Source: Litorimonas sp051251645 (GTDB lineage Bacteria; Pseudomonadota; Alphaproteobacteria; Caulobacterales; Maricaulaceae). From it: a DNA stretch of 64,000 nucleotides. A program made the position numbers and the translations under genes. Below are positions 51,778 to 59,983 of this stretch, in pieces (position 1 is the stretch's first letter; each line of letters opens with the position of its first letter). The notes under the pieces are model-generated. The model was not told where the DNA came from, made no database searches, and was given only the letters and a program-made list of their open reading frames with translations. The stretch is taken from positions 248,001 through 312,000 of the forward strand of contig JBPOEY010000003.1 in assembly GCA_051251645.1 (NCBI GenBank), given 5' to 3'.

Positions 51778-51986
51778 AAAGGAAACTTTCGGAGGATGAG
51801 ACTTTGACAGCGCTGTCATAGCTGATCTTGCTCGCTTCTGAAAGGCTTCATCTTCAGGACTCTATCAAAGCCTGTTCATATAAGGCTGTTTAGAGGGATA
51901 TTTAGTGGCCCGTCTTTACTTTGGCGATGGCGCAGACAAGCGTGTTTTTAGCACATATGAAACAGATAATTCGATTAGGAGACATC

Positions 51987-52883
51987 ATGTCCATCTTCAA
52001 ATATCTTGTCGTGTCATCTGTGATCTTATTGGCGTCTTGTACGGATGGCAGCGTTGAAACCGTTCAGTCCGATTTTTCTGCACCCGCGCCCGTGATAGCC
52101 CCGGCCCCCATGATGTCAAAGTCGTCTGGGCCTCAAATGGACGAGTCTGCGCAGGACGGTGGCACAGTCGAGCAGGCAGCCTACATGGCCTATCGCTATA
52201 ATTACGATTTCGCTTTGCCTGTCGGGGCCGTACCATCATCCGCCGATAAACACGCGCAAATTTGTATTGATGCCGGGCCAAAGCTTTGCCAAATCATTTC
52301 GCGTTCCACGCAAGAATATAACCCGGATAATGTATCCGCGTCACTTTACCTGCGCGCTGAACCGACCTGGTTGGATGGGTATACCAAGACGATCATGGAC
52401 ACAGTTGAGGGCTCTGATGGTAAAATGACGTCTTCATCTGTGTCGGCAGAAGATTTGACGCGTCAAATCTTAGACGTTGATGCACGACTATCCGCACAGA
52501 TTACCTTGCGAGAGCGGCTGACGGCTTTGCTTGAAACCCGGGATGCAAAGCTCCCTGACTTGCTTGCGCTTGAACGGGAACTGGCCCGTGTCCAAGGCGA
52601 AATTGAAAGCGCAACATCAAGCCTTAAAGCGCTGCGCCAACGTGTCGGCATGTCGATCGTCAACATCAATTACCAAACCCGTAGTCGCGCCGTCTCTAAC
52701 TCTGCTGTGGCCCCAATCGGACGAGCGTTAAAACAGTTTGTTGCGACGGTCTCGCAAGGCTTAGCCAGTGTGATTTATTTCTTGGCGATGATGCTGCCAT
52801 GGTTCTTGTTGGTCATTCTACCGGGGATATTGAGCTTGGTCTGGCTCAAGCGGCGTCTGTCAAAAAAAGCGTCAAAAACTTAA
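51987..52883 (+). CDS. DUF4349 lipoprotein
   Basis: 298 residues. Lipoprotein signal MSIFKYLVVSSVILLASC, Pro/Ala-rich linker, then a DUF4349 domain (about 95-255): IISRSTQEYNPDNVSASLYLRAEP, EDLTRQILDVDARLSAQITLRERLTALL, DLLALERELARVQGEIESATSSLKAL (coiled coil), and a C-terminal transmembrane helix (VIYFLAMMLPWFLLVILPGILSL). Start at ATG 51987 after TAGGAGA. Envelope protein of unknown function; its family is seen near stress-response genes. Confidence 0.85.
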   Translation: MSIFKYLVVSSVILLASCTDGSVETVQSDFSAPAPVIAPAPMMSKSSGPQMDESAQDGGTVEQAAYMAYRYNYDFALPVGAVPSSADKHAQICIDAGPKLCQIISRSTQEYNPDNVSASLYLRAEPTWLDGYTKTIMDTVEGSDGKMTSSSVSAEDLTRQILDVDARLSAQITLRERLTALLETRDAKLPDLLALERELARVQGEIESATSSLKALRQRVGMSIVNINYQTRSRAVSNSAVAPIGRALKQFVATVSQGLASVIYFLAMMLPWFLLVILPGILSLVWLKRRLSKKASKT

Positions 52884-52937
52884 ACGCCAACCTTTTATAA
52901 ACCCTTCGCGCCATCCGGTCGTAAGCAGTGTCACACT

Positions 52938-53780
52938 ATGACCTCTTCGTCCGACAGCCTCGATACCATCCGCTTGACGTCCAATATGGATCGTGAAGCG
53001 CTCGTGGCTTTAGCGCGCACATTGACGCCGCATCTACGTGACGATGATGTTTCGCCTCATCGGGGCGGACGGGAGGAAGCGAATGCCCGGCTCAGGCGTG
53101 TTGATCCGGTCGATTATGGCCGAACACGCAATTATCTAGACGGAGCTGTGACGCAACTGTCTCCTTTTATTACGCATGGTGTTCTGTCCTTATCAGAAGT
53201 CCGCGAGACTGTTCTCAACTCTGTCCCCAGCCCGGCAGAGGCCGAAAAAATGGTGCAACAGCTCGCATGGCGGGATTATTGGCAGCGACTCTATCTCTCG
53301 CTGTGTGACCAAATTTGGAACGATGTTGAGGTCTATAAGACGGGGTTTGAGCCGTCTAATTATGCGAATGACCTGCCAGACGATATTGTGCGCGCGCAGA
53401 CAGGCGTGGCCGCCATTGATCACTTTATCGCTGAGCTGACGCAGACGGGTTGGCTACACAATCATGCGCGGCTTTATCTAGCGAGTTATATTTGCCACTT
53501 CAGGCGCGTGAAATGGCAAGCGGGCGCGCGGTTTTTCCTGACCCATTTGCTCGACGGTGATCCGGCGGCGAATAATCTCTCTTGGCAGTGGGTTGCATCG
53601 ACGTTTTCGCACAAACCCTATTATTTCAATCTTGAGAACCTGCAGCGTTTCGCCGGAGCAGACGTCGACACGTCTTTTAACCGCAATAAGCCCCTAGCAG
53701 GGAGTTACGAGGATTTGCACCTCAAGCTCTTTCCGAACCTTCCGCCCGTTCCCCCGCAGCCTAAGACGGTAAAGCGATGA
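52938..53780 (+). CDS. photolyase/cryptochrome FAD-binding domain protein, without antenna domain
   Basis: 280 residues, equal to the C-terminal catalytic half of DNA photolyases and cryptochromes. Visible landmarks: LAWRDYWQRLYLS, TGVAAIDHFIAEL, the run GWLHNHARLYLASYICHFRRVKWQ and HLLDGDPAANNLSWQWVAST, with a long C-terminus FSHKPYYFNLENLQRFAG. This is the FAD-binding fold; WQWVAST matches the Trp that begins the electron-transfer chain. The N-terminal alpha/beta antenna domain is missing and seems to be the next gene. The ATG overlap (53777-53780) couples them. Confidence 0.9.
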   Translation: MTSSSDSLDTIRLTSNMDREALVALARTLTPHLRDDDVSPHRGGREEANARLRRVDPVDYGRTRNYLDGAVTQLSPFITHGVLSLSEVRETVLNSVPSPAEAEKMVQQLAWRDYWQRLYLSLCDQIWNDVEVYKTGFEPSNYANDLPDDIVRAQTGVAAIDHFIAELTQTGWLHNHARLYLASYICHFRRVKWQAGARFFLTHLLDGDPAANNLSWQWVASTFSHKPYYFNLENLQRFAGADVDTSFNRNKPLAGSYEDLHLKLFPNLPPVPPQPKTVKR

Positions 53781-54214
53781 CCGCGATTGTTTGGGTTCAC
53801 GCCGATGCACTGTCGCGCCAGCATCCTGTTTTTGCTGCGGCTCCGGAGAATGCGCGGGCGGTCTATGTCTGGGATGCAGATGATCTGGCGCAAAGAGGCT
53901 GGTCCTTGAAACGCTGTGTCTTTGTGCTGGAGTGCTTGGCCGATATGAATGTCGATATCTTGCAAGGCTCAACGGTTGATGTGTTGAGCGCTATCCGAGC
54001 GGACCGTATATTCACACCAGCGACACCTGACCCTCATCGTCTTCATGTCATTGACGCATTGACCTCTAGAATAGTTGTTGTGCCGTCCGATCCGTTCGTG
54101 ACCGTGCCAGAGGGAACCGATATGGGACGATTTTTCCGCTATTGGAATAAAGCCAAGCGATCCGCTTTGCGCCCCACCGAAGAGGGCACAAGCATACAAG
54201 GAACAACGCCATGA
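53777..54214 (+). CDS. stand-alone photolyase-like antenna (alpha/beta) domain
   Basis: 145 residues, ATG overlapping the preceding stop. It begins like the photolyase N-terminal domain (VWVHADALSRQHPVFAAAPENARAVYVWD, where family members read WFRRDLRL..NPAL.AA......VFV.D), then RGWSLKRCVFVLECLADMNVDILQGSTVDVLSAI (the usual RL.FL...L..L...G....L.VL.G), then RADRIFTPATPDP. The common R-D-L-R of DNA-binding members is replaced by HADALS. The length fits one Rossmann-like domain. So the protein appears to supply the antenna/alpha-beta half of the enzyme as a separate chain, in reversed gene order. The similarity is by eye and moderate. Confidence 0.6.
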   Translation: MTAIVWVHADALSRQHPVFAAAPENARAVYVWDADDLAQRGWSLKRCVFVLECLADMNVDILQGSTVDVLSAIRADRIFTPATPDPHRLHVIDALTSRIVVVPSDPFVTVPEGTDMGRFFRYWNKAKRSALRPTEEGTSIQGTTP

Positions 54215-55170
54215 AAATCGCAATTATTGGCGCAGGCATGGCAGGGCTTTCAGCGGCGCGGCGCTTGAATGGCGATCACGATGTCGTTCTTTTTGATAAA
54301 AGCCGCGGTGTCGGTGGACGGATAAGCACGCGCTATGCGGGAGAGTATGAATTCGATCACGGCGCGCAATATTTCACAGTCTCTGACTCTGATTTCGACG
54401 CCAATATGAAACTGATGGGCGACGAGGCCGTCCGGTGGGAAAGCCGGGGGCTTTACTTGCGGTCCGGTGCAATGACGGCGGATACAGGTCGCCCGCGATG
54501 GGTTGGCGCACCGCGGATGAACGGGCTTCCAAAGGCGATGGCAAGCGGTCTGAATATCCAGCTTGGGCGTCGAGTCGCGCGGATTGCAGGCGTCGCTGGC
54601 GAGCTTACACTGCGGTTCGATGACGGATCGACAGAAGGTCCATTTGATCGGGTCATTTGTACGGCTCCCGCGCCGCAAGCCATTGATCTGCTGTCGCCGC
54701 GTTCGCCGTTGCAGTCCATCCTCGCCGAGGTTCAGATGCACGCCTGTTTTGCCCTAATGGTCGGTTGGCCCGAGCCGTTCGATCCGGGCTGGGATAGTTT
54801 GAGGGCGAGTGATCTTCCGATCAGCTGGATTGCGCGTAATAATTCCAAACCGGGCCGAGATGAAGCCTTGTCGACTTTGGTTGTTCATGCGGCGCCAGAT
54901 TGGTCAGATGAATATGCGGAGGCCGATCGTGATTGGGTCCAGACCGTGATGTTAGATGCGGCGTCGACCTTATGCGACCGAAAGCTCGACCAAGCGCCCC
55001 ATATTGCGCTGCATCGTTGGCTTTATGCTTACGCCAATGTCGGTGTTGGGAAGGATTGCCTGATTGATCCAGCCTTAGGGGTCGTGTTGGCCGGGGATTG
55101 GTGTGTCGGCGGCCGTGTCGAAGGTGCTTATGTCAGCGGCAGAGCTGCGGCAGATGTCGTCATCGCATAA
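54211..55170 (+). CDS. renalase-like NAD(P)/FAD-dependent oxidoreductase
   Basis: 319 residues, FAD-binding amine-oxidase-like protein. N-terminal dinucleotide motif AIIGAGMAGLSAARRL followed by FDKSRGVGGRISTRYAGEYEFDHGAQYF (GGR/R motif). The end GVVLAGDWCVGGRVEGAYVSGRAAADVV is the classical FAD-binding C-terminus of the family. Third gene of a 4-base-overlapping operon with the two photolyase-like genes, so it may supply or oxidise a flavin or an unusual nicotinamide substrate; renalase oxidises misplaced-hydride NAD(P)H isomers. A weak intrinsic terminator follows. Confidence 0.88.
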   Translation: MKIAIIGAGMAGLSAARRLNGDHDVVLFDKSRGVGGRISTRYAGEYEFDHGAQYFTVSDSDFDANMKLMGDEAVRWESRGLYLRSGAMTADTGRPRWVGAPRMNGLPKAMASGLNIQLGRRVARIAGVAGELTLRFDDGSTEGPFDRVICTAPAPQAIDLLSPRSPLQSILAEVQMHACFALMVGWPEPFDPGWDSLRASDLPISWIARNNSKPGRDEALSTLVVHAAPDWSDEYAEADRDWVQTVMLDAASTLCDRKLDQAPHIALHRWLYAYANVGVGKDCLIDPALGVVLAGDWCVGGRVEGAYVSGRAAADVVIA

Positions 55171-55176
55171 GAAGAA

Positions 55177-55200
55177 CGCCCCGTAGAGGGGCGCTCGATT
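55177..55200 (+). terminator. putative intrinsic terminator after the photolyase-renalase operon
   Basis: CGCCCC (55177-55182), loop GTAGA, GGGGCG (55188-55193), followed by CTCGATT with only a weak T tract. Convergent with the ABC permease gene ending at 55233. Confidence 0.5.
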
Positions 55201-55232
55201 TCGTGTTTCAGCGGTCGTTTGTAGTCTGGCGC

Positions 55233-58200
55233 TTAGCTCTCAGACGGAGCGTCTAACGCCTTCACATTGTCATTGATATTGCGCTCGATCAAACGACGGG
55301 CGGGGTCCAACACGATATGCGTCGGCCGCTCATCGAGTGTCACAGTGATCGTGCTGTCGGCTTCGCTTACGCGCATAGTTTCCAATGCTATGGGGCTCGC
55401 ACCCAAGTCATCTTCCGGGTCTTCCGCGTAGAAACCGATCTGAACAAACTCATCAAGCATGGCATCATCGATCTCTGACACAGAGGTTTCCTTACCATCC
55501 TCTTCGCTCGCATATTTTTTGTCGACCGAGAGGGGAATGGTGACTGTGAAGCGGTCGCCATCAGCGACAATTTCAACTTCGGCGTCATTTTGGAAGGTCA
55601 GGTCCCAAAAGGTGATCTTGTTCCAATAATCATCGATGAGACCGTGATATTGTGGATCAATTTCTTCTTTCAAGATCGCGATCAATTCTAGCGTGGTCGG
55701 ATAGGGGGCTCCCTTGTCGGCACCATGCTCGATCAGGAAACGTTTTACGGCGCGCTGAACCGGCTCATTGCCCATGATCCCGCGCATGCCCCAGAACACC
55801 CAACTGGTTTTGTTGTAGTTCAGATAGCCTTGGCCTTCGGCTTCCGCGAGCACAGGCTCATCGTCCGCTTCGAATGTACGACCCGCCAGATATTGGCGTA
55901 TGGTCCGCTCCTCATGCATGCGCCGCGCTTTGGCGAAGTCATAATGCCGTTCGTAGGCTAGCATCGTCGCATTTTCGGTCAGTCCTTCCGACAGAAGGTT
56001 CGAGCCTTTAGCGAAGGCTCCGATGACCTGATGCGCGAACCACTGGTGACCGATTTCGTGCATGGTCACATAAGTTGCAAAGTCCACCTGTTTTGGATCT
56101 TCAGCAGCCCCCGGGTCTTGTACGAAACCAATGTTTTCAGAGAAAGGCACGGTTCCCGCAAACGCCTGAGCAAAGCCGCCATATGGGAATTCCATGATGC
56201 GCAGCTGGGCATATTGATAAGGGCTGAAAGTCTCTGTGTAAATGTCCATAGACGTGCGCATCGCGCTGAACATGAGGTCGATATTGAAGTTGTGTTCCGG
56301 ATGGAAGTAGATTTCCAACTCCACATCATCGCCATTTGGATTATCCCAGACTTCCTTGCGGACTTCATACTCTGCCGTCAGGAATGAGAAGAAATTGAGA
56401 ATGGGGTTGATTGACTTGTATGTCCGGCAACGGCGTCCACCCTCAACCGTTTCGCCGCGGAATTTACCCGGCGCGACAGGAATCTGCGACTCGTCCGTGC
56501 AGACCTCAGCGTCGAAGTCGACATAATCGGCATAGCCTGAGAAGGATGTCAGCAGGTGATACCGTCTGGCATCCTCATCATCCCGATCCGGCCAGCGCAT
56601 ACGCTCTTCCAGATCGTTGCGGCGACGTTGATCGGGGTTTTGCAAAAATCCGTTTTCCAGATTACCGAATATAAGCAGGGCATCTGTATTATTGACGAAT
56701 GTTCCGTTCAGACGAATGGATGATCCAGCTGTAAGGGTCGGCGCATTGAAACGGGTCGAAAATTCGATAACGCGCTGTTCACCCGGTTGAAGCGGTGGGT
56801 CGAATTCGATGATTTGAACATCATGGTCCTCGGCCAGCTTGTCTACGACGTCCTCACCCGTGATCCGGCTCGCGCGGTCCATGTCGAGCTTGGTAATATT
56901 ATCGAGACCCACACCAGACGAAATCGACGTGCGCGTGATTGGCACATCATAGGGATTGTCGATAGTGTATCGCCCGCCAAATGTCGCCCTATGCTTGCTT
57001 GGATAGAAATCGGCTTGAACAGACACGTCGATAATACGCGGTTCCGGTTGCGTCCACAAATCGCCAACGAGGCGTTCATAGTCTGCCGCTTGTGCCTCGC
57101 GCTGATCAGAGTTCATATAGTCCTGATCGCGGTAATCCGAGAGCCCAGCATATCCGAAGCCGGCGAACAGAGCCATGCCCAGCGCCGCAGTGGCGAGAGA
57201 CGAAATGCTCATTCGCTTTCGCATTGAGACAAGCCGGTCTTTCAGACCGATCTGCAGGCCACGACGCCAGAGCCAGACTGATAAAGCTCCGAGGATAAGA
57301 ATAAGACCCATCCAGTAGGCGAACTCCCACCAGAAGGATTGCGGCGAAGAAAAGCCGGACATCTCGGAATAACCGCCTGCGCTGACGCTGCCGAAATTCA
57401 TCAAGGGATGATAGAATGGCAGCAGGCTGAGGAAAAATATCAGACCTATAAGAACGCCCGCTGAGACGAGCATACCGATAATGCGGCCTGGCATAAAGTT
57501 CTGAATAAACATCACAAGCATTGCGAGTAGGAAGAAACGAACGAAAGTGTTGACGATACCGAGGGCGATAAAGGTCATTGGCATAACGGGCGTCTTACCA
57601 AAACCGATAATCGCTTGAGCGATCATCCCTGCTAGCAAAAGTCCTACGATAATCGTCAGCAATATACCGGCCATCGCGCCCCATTTTGCAAACAGCAACG
57701 AAACGCTGCGCACGGGGGTCGCATCGAGAATACCGTGCATGTTGACGGTCCGGTCCCGCCACATGATGTCAGATCCAAAGAAGATCATAATGATGAGCAT
57801 CGGGAGTGAAAGTGACCCCAAAGCGATGCCAGTCATGAAACTGCTGGTCGGCAAGGTTGTCGTAACGCCCAAGAACAGAGTTGCCAGCAATATGAAGCCG
57901 AAGAGGCTGACGGCAATTCCCATCAAAATCAGGAAGGGTGTGCTGCGCACCGTCGTGACATATTCGAACTTCAAACGCGTCCAAAATGCGCTCAGTGTGA
58001 AATCAGTCCCAAGGGATGGAGTCACGGGCGCGACCCGGGACGCTGGTGTGGCTGGACTATCATCAATTAGACGTTTCGTGCGGCGAGTCTGGATGCCGCG
58101 TGTGGAAAGAAGGAAAGCCAGACCGAACAAACCCAGTCCGATTGTCCCGTAGATCAGGCGGTTCAGCCCGATCCATCCCATTATCGGCGTCATTTTATCA

Positions 58201-58880
58201 TTTTGCTCGGCAGCGGGCCAATATTGTGTCTCGAAAAGGAGCGCATTATCCCCAAACGGGCTCGACATAGCGCCTAGCCATTCGGGAGGATTCTCGCCCG
58301 CAATGACACCGCCAATTAGATAGAGAACCAGCAGGCCAACAGCACTCACGTAAACAAGCGTTCTATTGCGGGTTGTCACGGCAATCGCCGTATAAACGCC
58401 AGAAACAATTAGAGCGTTGATGACGATAAACAGCAAAAACGGCTGCAAATAATGCAGGAAATTAAACGGTTGGTAGGTGGCGGAGTCCGCCCAAGGCATA
58501 AACGGGCCCGCCATGGTGCCAACAACAAGACCGCCGAGGGCCACGATTGTCGTGATCCAGACGCCCAGCATACGTGACAGGATCATCGTCGGCGTCGCCA
58601 CCGGTGTGGCGTGAATGATTTCAAGTGATTTGTGGGTGTCGTCGCGCATCACTCCGGTCACGACGAAAACGGCCGCGAAGAAAATGGAGAGTAGGCTGAA
58701 TGACGAGATGATGCTGGCAATGGGGATGGCCCCATTGGTCTTCACCCGCGCTCCGCCGGGTGCAATTGACTCAATCGAGGAAAAGAGAATGCCAAAGGCG
58801 ATCATCACAATGAGCGCCAGCCAGAAGCCTATCGTTCGTATGTGGAGCCTGAGCTCAAATCCTAAAAGACTACGCAGCAT
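55233..58880 (-). CDS. ABC-transporter permease fused to M1-family aminopeptidase
   Basis: 1215 residues. About the first 575 residues hold two six-helix ABC-2-type membrane blocks (e.g. FWLALIVMIAFGILFSSI, IFFAAVFVVTGVMRDDTHKSLEIIHATPV, and a repeat with MIIMIFFGSDIMWRDRTVNMHGILDATPV). The rest is a periplasmic M1-type metallopeptidase: MHEIGHQWFAHQVIG (HEIGH, about residue 939) and LLSEGLTENATMLAYE with the third ligand Glu. It overlaps the ATPase gene at 58870 by 11 bases. Known as permease/M1 aminopeptidase; probably an exporter or substrate-processing ABC system acting at the inner membrane with an outside catalytic domain. Confidence 0.9.
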   Translation of the reverse strand: MLRSLLGFELRLHIRTIGFWLALIVMIAFGILFSSIESIAPGGARVKTNGAIPIASIISSFSLLSIFFAAVFVVTGVMRDDTHKSLEIIHATPVATPTMILSRMLGVWITTIVALGGLVVGTMAGPFMPWADSATYQPFNFLHYLQPFLLFIVINALIVSGVYTAIAVTTRNRTLVYVSAVGLLVLYLIGGVIAGENPPEWLGAMSSPFGDNALLFETQYWPAAEQNDKMTPIMGWIGLNRLIYGTIGLGLFGLAFLLSTRGIQTRRTKRLIDDSPATPASRVAPVTPSLGTDFTLSAFWTRLKFEYVTTVRSTPFLILMGIAVSLFGFILLATLFLGVTTTLPTSSFMTGIALGSLSLPMLIIMIFFGSDIMWRDRTVNMHGILDATPVRSVSLLFAKWGAMAGILLTIIVGLLLAGMIAQAIIGFGKTPVMPMTFIALGIVNTFVRFFLLAMLVMFIQNFMPGRIIGMLVSAGVLIGLIFFLSLLPFYHPLMNFGSVSAGGYSEMSGFSSPQSFWWEFAYWMGLILILGALSVWLWRRGLQIGLKDRLVSMRKRMSISSLATAALGMALFAGFGYAGLSDYRDQDYMNSDQREAQAADYERLVGDLWTQPEPRIIDVSVQADFYPSKHRATFGGRYTIDNPYDVPITRTSISSGVGLDNITKLDMDRASRITGEDVVDKLAEDHDVQIIEFDPPLQPGEQRVIEFSTRFNAPTLTAGSSIRLNGTFVNNTDALLIFGNLENGFLQNPDQRRRNDLEERMRWPDRDDEDARRYHLLTSFSGYADYVDFDAEVCTDESQIPVAPGKFRGETVEGGRRCRTYKSINPILNFFSFLTAEYEVRKEVWDNPNGDDVELEIYFHPEHNFNIDLMFSAMRTSMDIYTETFSPYQYAQLRIMEFPYGGFAQAFAGTVPFSENIGFVQDPGAAEDPKQVDFATYVTMHEIGHQWFAHQVIGAFAKGSNLLSEGLTENATMLAYERHYDFAKARRMHEERTIRQYLAGRTFEADDEPVLAEAEGQGYLNYNKTSWVFWGMRGIMGNEPVQRAVKRFLIEHGADKGAPYPTTLELIAILKEEIDPQYHGLIDDYWNKITFWDLTFQNDAEVEIVADGDRFTVTIPLSVDKKYASEEDGKETSVSEIDDAMLDEFVQIGFYAEDPEDDLGASPIALETMRVSEADSTITVTLDERPTHIVLDPARRLIERNINDNVKALDAPSES

Positions 58881-59766
58881 GTCGCGTCTCCACAGCGGAC
58901 ATCAGGCCATTTAAATGGGCGAAGTAAGCGTCTTCCAGCAATGTCTCGCGTTTTTTCCATCCAACGCCGGGAGGGGTTTTGGAGAGAATAGAGACAACCG
59001 TGCTGCCGCGTAGGCGGCGGGTGGACAGAACCGGCAGTTCTGTTTTCATCCGATCAACAGCCTCATCATCCGCGACGCTCATTGTCCAGACATTGCCATC
59101 AATCTGTTGAACCAAATCTTCGGGCGCGCCGCGCACGATGAGTTTGCCGTCTCCCATCACGCCCATATCGGTGCAGAGATCACGCACATCTTCGATAATG
59201 TGTGTTGATAGGATGATGATTTTTTCGTCGCCTGCGCGGGACAGAATGTCCAGAAATCGTTGGCGTTCAAGCGGATCAAGCCCGGCTGTCGGCTCATCTA
59301 CGATGATAAGCTGCGGGTCGCCCAAGAGCGCTTGGGCGACACCAAAGCGCTGGCGCATGCCGCCGGAATAACTGGCCACGGAAGCCGTGCGGTGTGTCCA
59401 GAGATTGACCATGTTAAGAAGCGTTTCGACCTGCTCTTTGCGCTCGCCCTTATCGCCAATCCCTTTGAGGATCGCGATGTGATCGAGAAGTTGCAGCGCG
59501 CTCATGCGTGGATAGACGCCAAAATCTTGCGGCAAGTAACCCAAAACCGTCCGCACCGTGTCAGGTTTCTCTGTAATGTCGACGCCGTTGAAATGGACGG
59601 TTCCGCTTGTGGGTTCTTGCAACGTCGCGAGGGTTCGCATCAGTGTCGACTTGCCAGCACCATTGGGACCAAGAAGCCCGAACAGGCCGGGCCCGAGTGT
59701 CAGCGACACATCGTCCAAGGCCTTAAAATTACCAAACATCTTCGTAAGGTTGCGAATTTCCAACAT
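58870..59766 (-). CDS. ABC transporter ATP-binding protein
   Basis: 298 residues. Walker A GLLGPNGAGKSTLMRTL, signature SYSGGMRQRFGVAQALLG and Walker B LIIVDEPTAGLDP, then H-loop STHIIEDV. ABC-2 exporter type ATPase. Encoded upstream of and overlapping the fused permease. The C-terminal 70 residues form the regulatory domain (WTMSVADDEAVDRMKTELPV). Partner of the M1-fused permease. Confidence 0.95.
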   Translation of the reverse strand: MLEIRNLTKMFGNFKALDDVSLTLGPGLFGLLGPNGAGKSTLMRTLATLQEPTSGTVHFNGVDITEKPDTVRTVLGYLPQDFGVYPRMSALQLLDHIAILKGIGDKGERKEQVETLLNMVNLWTHRTASVASYSGGMRQRFGVAQALLGDPQLIIVDEPTAGLDPLERQRFLDILSRAGDEKIIILSTHIIEDVRDLCTDMGVMGDGKLIVRGAPEDLVQQIDGNVWTMSVADDEAVDRMKTELPVLSTRRLRGSTVVSILSKTPPGVGWKKRETLLEDAYFAHLNGLMSAVETRHAA

Positions 59767-59983
59767 AGGGGTCTCCTGAATTCAGGTCGTAAAGAGCATG
59801 GTTTTTATCGAATAACAACAAATATAATGACTTGAAATTTGTCTAGAACAGGAAGGTTTCACAAATACTCCCTTAATTGTCGTCCCCTATGGGTCTCATA
59901 CACCTCGCATCTGTGTCGGGGCCTTGCGCTAGGCTAACGGCTCTCCCACCTTGCGTTAGATTGATTTTCAAAGGTCGCTTTTC

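Noticed and set aside
59138..59835. Frames on the plus strand over the ABC ATPase gene
   Set aside because: Antisense to a well-defined Walker A/B protein and without recognisable motifs.
59831..59890. Heat-shock (sigma-32-like) promoter before lon
   Set aside because: CTTGAA occurs at 59831, but no partner element lies at the expected distance; the only CCCCTAT is about 47 bases downstream.
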